A stretch of 64,000 nt of DNA from JAGPUQ01 sp050250395. GTDB lineage: Bacteria > Pseudomonadota > Gammaproteobacteria > Pseudomonadales > Porticoccaceae. The DNA is taken from positions 40,703 through 104,702 of the forward strand of contig JBFWOQ010000006.1 of assembly GCA_050250395.1 (NCBI GenBank), written 5' to 3'. Below, one piece after another: positions 61,797-64,000 of the stretch. The position numbers were made by a program, and so were the translations under genes. Below the pieces are notes generated by a model. It searched no databases and had not been told where the DNA came from. It saw only the letters and a list, made by a program, of their open reading frames with translations. The first letter of the stretch is position 1; each line of letters begins with the position of its first letter.

Positions 61797-62672
61797 ATGA
61801 GCGATCGACTCTATGAACAACTATCCTGGCAAATCGGCGACGTTTCCATCACCCGGCTGGTCGAAGTGGTGCTCACCGCGCCTCTTGATTCATTGTTCCC
61901 GGGTCGCACCGCGGACGAACTGGCACCCTACGCGAGTTGGATGCGGCCCAATTTTCTCGGCGCCGACGGGAACATGTTTCTCAGCATCCACGCGTTTCTG
62001 ATTCGCGCCGGCGGCCTCAAGATGATCGTGGATACCTGTGCCGGGAACGGCAAGAACCTGCCGTTGTTCCCCGAGTGGAACAATATGAATACGCCGTTTC
62101 TGGAGAACATGACCAAACTGGGGTTCGCGCCCGAATCGATCGACCGGGTGATGTGCACCCACCTGCACTTCGACCACGTAGGCTGGAACACCCGTCCCGT
62201 GGACGGCCAGTGGGTTCCCACCTTTGCCAACGCCCGCTATCTGTTCAATAAAGCCGAGTGGGAATTCTGGAAGGATCACGAGGACCCCTACGGCGCCAAC
62301 ACCATCGAGCACGCGCTGAAGCCGGTCATCAACGCCGGGCTGGTCGATCTGGTCGACACGCACCATCGCGTCTGCGACGAAATCAGCCTGATCCCCACCC
62401 CCGGCCACACGCCCGGGCATGTCAGCGTACTGATCCAGTCCAAGGGCGCCGAAGCGGTGATTACCGGCGACATGTTCCACCATCCCTGCCAGATGGCGCA
62501 TCCCGAGTGGATCGATATGGCCGATACCTCCAGCGAGCTGGCGGAACAGACCCGGCGCGCCTTCATGCAGCGCTTCGGCAATCGGCCCTCGCTGGTGCTC
62601 GGCACCCACTTCGCCACCCCCACCGCCGGTCATATCCGCAGCGACGGTGCGGGCTGGCGTTTCGACACCTGA
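61797..62672 (+). CDS. MBL-fold metallohydrolase
   Basis: A 291-residue protein of the metallo-beta-lactamase fold. The zinc motif HLHFDHVGWN (HxHxDH) is complete, with downstream PGHTPGHVSVLIQS, the GDMFHHPCQM Asp and a final GTHFATP. The overall layout is like acyl-homoserine-lactonase and related hydrolases of esters or thioesters. The substrate is not known. It is in a same-strand run with MaoC, acyl-CoA dehydrogenase and the epimerase gene, so it may cleave a thioester or lactone in that pathway. Confidence 0.9.
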   Translation: MSDRLYEQLSWQIGDVSITRLVEVVLTAPLDSLFPGRTADELAPYASWMRPNFLGADGNMFLSIHAFLIRAGGLKMIVDTCAGNGKNLPLFPEWNNMNTPFLENMTKLGFAPESIDRVMCTHLHFDHVGWNTRPVDGQWVPTFANARYLFNKAEWEFWKDHEDPYGANTIEHALKPVINAGLVDLVDTHHRVCDEISLIPTPGHTPGHVSVLIQSKGAEAVITGDMFHHPCQMAHPEWIDMADTSSELAEQTRRAFMQRFGNRPSLVLGTHFATPTAGHIRSDGAGWRFDT

Positions 62673-62697
62673 ATTGCCGGGCAGGAGAGGCGCTGCG

Positions 62698-63822
62698 ATG
62701 AAACGGGCATTGATCGTCGGCGGCACCGGACCCACCGGCCCGCATGTCATTCAGGGGCTGCTGGATCGCGGCTACGACACCGCCATCTTCCACCGCGGCA
62801 CCCACGAACCACCAGGATTGCCGGAGGTGGAACACATCCACGGCGATCCGCACTTTCCGGAGACCATCGCAGCGGCGCTCGATGGCCGCACGTTTGATCT
62901 GGTGGTGGCCATGTACGGCCGCATCCGGCATCTGGCGGACTACTTTGCCAAAGGGTGCGAGCGCTTCATCGGGGTCGGCGGCATTCCGGTCTACGCCGGC
63001 CTGATGGACCCCAACGGCCAGGCGCCCTGGGGATTGCCGGTGCCGGTGCGAGAGACGACGGCGCCGCTTTCGGATTATCCGGGCGACACCGACGGCAGCC
63101 GCTTCGCCCACATGATCTATCGCACCGAGCGCCATGTGCTGGATCTGGGCGAAGCCGGGGCCTTCAACGCCGCCTACTTCCGCTACCCGGCGATCTACGG
63201 GCCACGCCAACCCACTCCGCTGGAATGGTCGGTGGTGCGCCGGGTGCGCGATGGCCGGCCCGCGATGATCCTGCCCAATGGCGGCCTGATCCTCACCAGC
63301 CGCTGCGCGGCCCGCAACGCGGCTGAATATCTGCTCCTCGCCATCGACCATCCCGAACCCAGCCGCAACCAGGCCTATAACTGCACCGATGAGGAGCAGT
63401 TCACGCAACGGCAGTGGGTTGAACTGATCTCGCGCGGCGCCGGCCGGCCACTGGAGATTTTCTCGCTGCCCGAAGAACTCGCGACGCCCGCCGAACCCCT
63501 GACGCGGATGCTCGGCGGCAGCAATCACTGTCTGCTCGACAACGCGAAGGCCCGTGTCGAACTCGGCTACCGAGACCGGATATCCGCGCGGGACGCCCTG
63601 CACGAAACCGCCGCCTGGTATCTGGCCAACCCGCTCGCCGGCAACGATGCCGCCAATCATCCCGATCCGTTCGACTATGCCGCCGAGGACCGGCTGATGG
63701 CCGCCTATCGACGCGGCGTCGCCGCCATTCGGGTCGAAGCACCCTTTCCCAAGGCCACCTATCACCACTCCTACGCCCACCCGAAAACCCCCGGGCAAGG
63801 ACCGGATCACCGGGGACGCTGA
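62698..63822 (+). CDS. NAD-dependent epimerase/dehydratase-like protein
   Basis: A 374-residue extended-SDR-type protein. The nucleotide-binding GGTGPTGPHVIQGLLDRGYD is at the N-terminus. The FRYPAIYGPRQPTPLEW segment with Tyr is typical of extended SDRs, as is NCTDEEQFTQRQWVELIS. The ATG at 62698 has AGGAG nine bases upstream. The usual YxxxK catalytic pair is not obvious, so the activity is uncertain. It starts 25 bases after the MBL gene and is the last gene before the insertion sequence. Confidence 0.85.
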   Translation: MKRALIVGGTGPTGPHVIQGLLDRGYDTAIFHRGTHEPPGLPEVEHIHGDPHFPETIAAALDGRTFDLVVAMYGRIRHLADYFAKGCERFIGVGGIPVYAGLMDPNGQAPWGLPVPVRETTAPLSDYPGDTDGSRFAHMIYRTERHVLDLGEAGAFNAAYFRYPAIYGPRQPTPLEWSVVRRVRDGRPAMILPNGGLILTSRCAARNAAEYLLLAIDHPEPSRNQAYNCTDEEQFTQRQWVELISRGAGRPLEIFSLPEELATPAEPLTRMLGGSNHCLLDNAKARVELGYRDRISARDALHETAAWYLANPLAGNDAANHPDPFDYAAEDRLMAAYRRGVAAIRVEAPFPKATYHHSYAHPKTPGQGPDHRGR

Positions 63823-63876
63823 AGCAACGACATTGATGGTGCGACGGTTTCGGATTGCCGTGGCGCACAAGGACTA

Positions 63877-64000
63877 GGGCCTGTTAACAATAGGGGTTAG
63901 ACTATCTCTCCAACTTATTGAGGGAGTTGGGGAGATGTCGCGACGAGTGCTGCGGAACAGCCAATGGGACCGGATCAAGGATCTGTTGCCCGGCAAGGTG
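63877..64000 (+). mobile_element. Left end of an IS5-family insertion sequence
   Basis: A terminal sequence GGGCCTGTTAACAATAGGGG begins at 63877, preceded by CTA. It runs into the start of a transposase gene at 63935 and is cut by the window edge, so the right end and target duplication cannot be seen. The end sequence and the transposase start are typical of IS5-family elements. Confidence 0.8.
63935..64000 (+). CDS. IS5-family transposase, 5' part
   Basis: Only 22 codons are inside the window: MSRRVLRNSQWDRIKDLLPG plus two more. QWDRIKDLLPGK is the opening of IS5-family (DDE) transposases. The RBS-like GGGGAG precedes the ATG. The remainder, including the DDE catalytic residues, lies beyond the window. 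Confidence 0.8.
   Translation, partial: MSRRVLRNSQWDRIKDLLPGKV

Overview
The window reads as chromosome from a GC-rich gammaproteobacterium. ZipA, a division protein essentially confined to Gammaproteobacteria, sits in the order smc-zipA-ligA. The order tRNA-Val-thrS-infC-rpmI-rplT-pheS-pheT-ihfA-merR-tRNA-Pro is the one known from Pseudomonas-like gammaproteobacteria. Chromosome condensation uses SMC, which argues against enteric-type lineages that use MukBEF. The many acyl-CoA dehydrogenase, hydratase and SDR genes suggest an environmental heterotroph that degrades fatty-acid-like or polycyclic substrates. The genus cannot be named from this sequence.

Layout. 1-8.4 kb: an unrecognised gene, ligA, zipA and smc (minus strand), then trmL overlapping a flavodoxin gene (plus). 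8.5-10.8 kb: a membrane PAS-GGDEF-EAL protein whose EAL half looks catalytically dead. 10.9-17.3 kb: an acyl-CoA catabolic cluster (acyl-CoA dehydrogenase, a two-gene hydratase, a TetR regulator, a double carboxymuconolactone-decarboxylase-fold protein, two SDRs and a pterin dehydratase) with a 168-bp palindromic MITE in front of tetR. 17.4-23.7 kb: a methylcitrate-cycle operon of the AcnD/PrpF type (prpB-prpC-acnD-DUF1971-prpF) ending in a hairpin terminator. 24-26.4 kb: hslV-hslU-DUF971 behind a possible heat-shock promoter. 26.6-33.2 kb: an unusual carboxyltransferase fused to a biotinyl-like domain that lacks its lysine, a methyltransferase, a YecA-type SEC-C protein, an unknown gene and pepN. 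33.3-40.9 kb: a Cu/Ag-type RND efflux operon (small secreted Cys-rich protein, CusC, CusB, CusA) followed by an AT-rich orphan gene and a tiny Cys-rich protein. 41-43.9 kb: DUF2797, DUF1315, rhomboid protease and nadK. 44-49.4 kb: the imuA-imuB-dnaE2 mutagenesis cassette behind an almost ideal LexA box. 49.4-52.1 kb: an N-acyl-D-amino-acid-deacylase-like amidohydrolase and a host-attachment-family protein. 52.2-59.8 kb: the translation/IHF block listed above. 60-63.8 kb: a second acyl-CoA cluster (hydratase, acyl-CoA dehydrogenase, MBL hydrolase, epimerase-like protein). 63.9-64 kb: the left end of an IS5-family insertion sequence.

The genes form several modules: propionyl-CoA disposal (methylcitrate cycle), which would be needed if the two acyl-CoA clusters degrade odd-chain, branched or ring-derived acids; SOS mutagenesis; metal export; heat-shock proteolysis; and core translation. 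I did not find a wholly new defence or mobile system. The most distinctive points are the lysine-less biotinyl-carboxyltransferase fusion, the degenerate EAL domain, the AUC start of infC, the MITE in front of tetR, DUF1971 inside the prp operon, and repeated short tandem duplications at gene borders. No rRNA, CRISPR array or prophage was seen.
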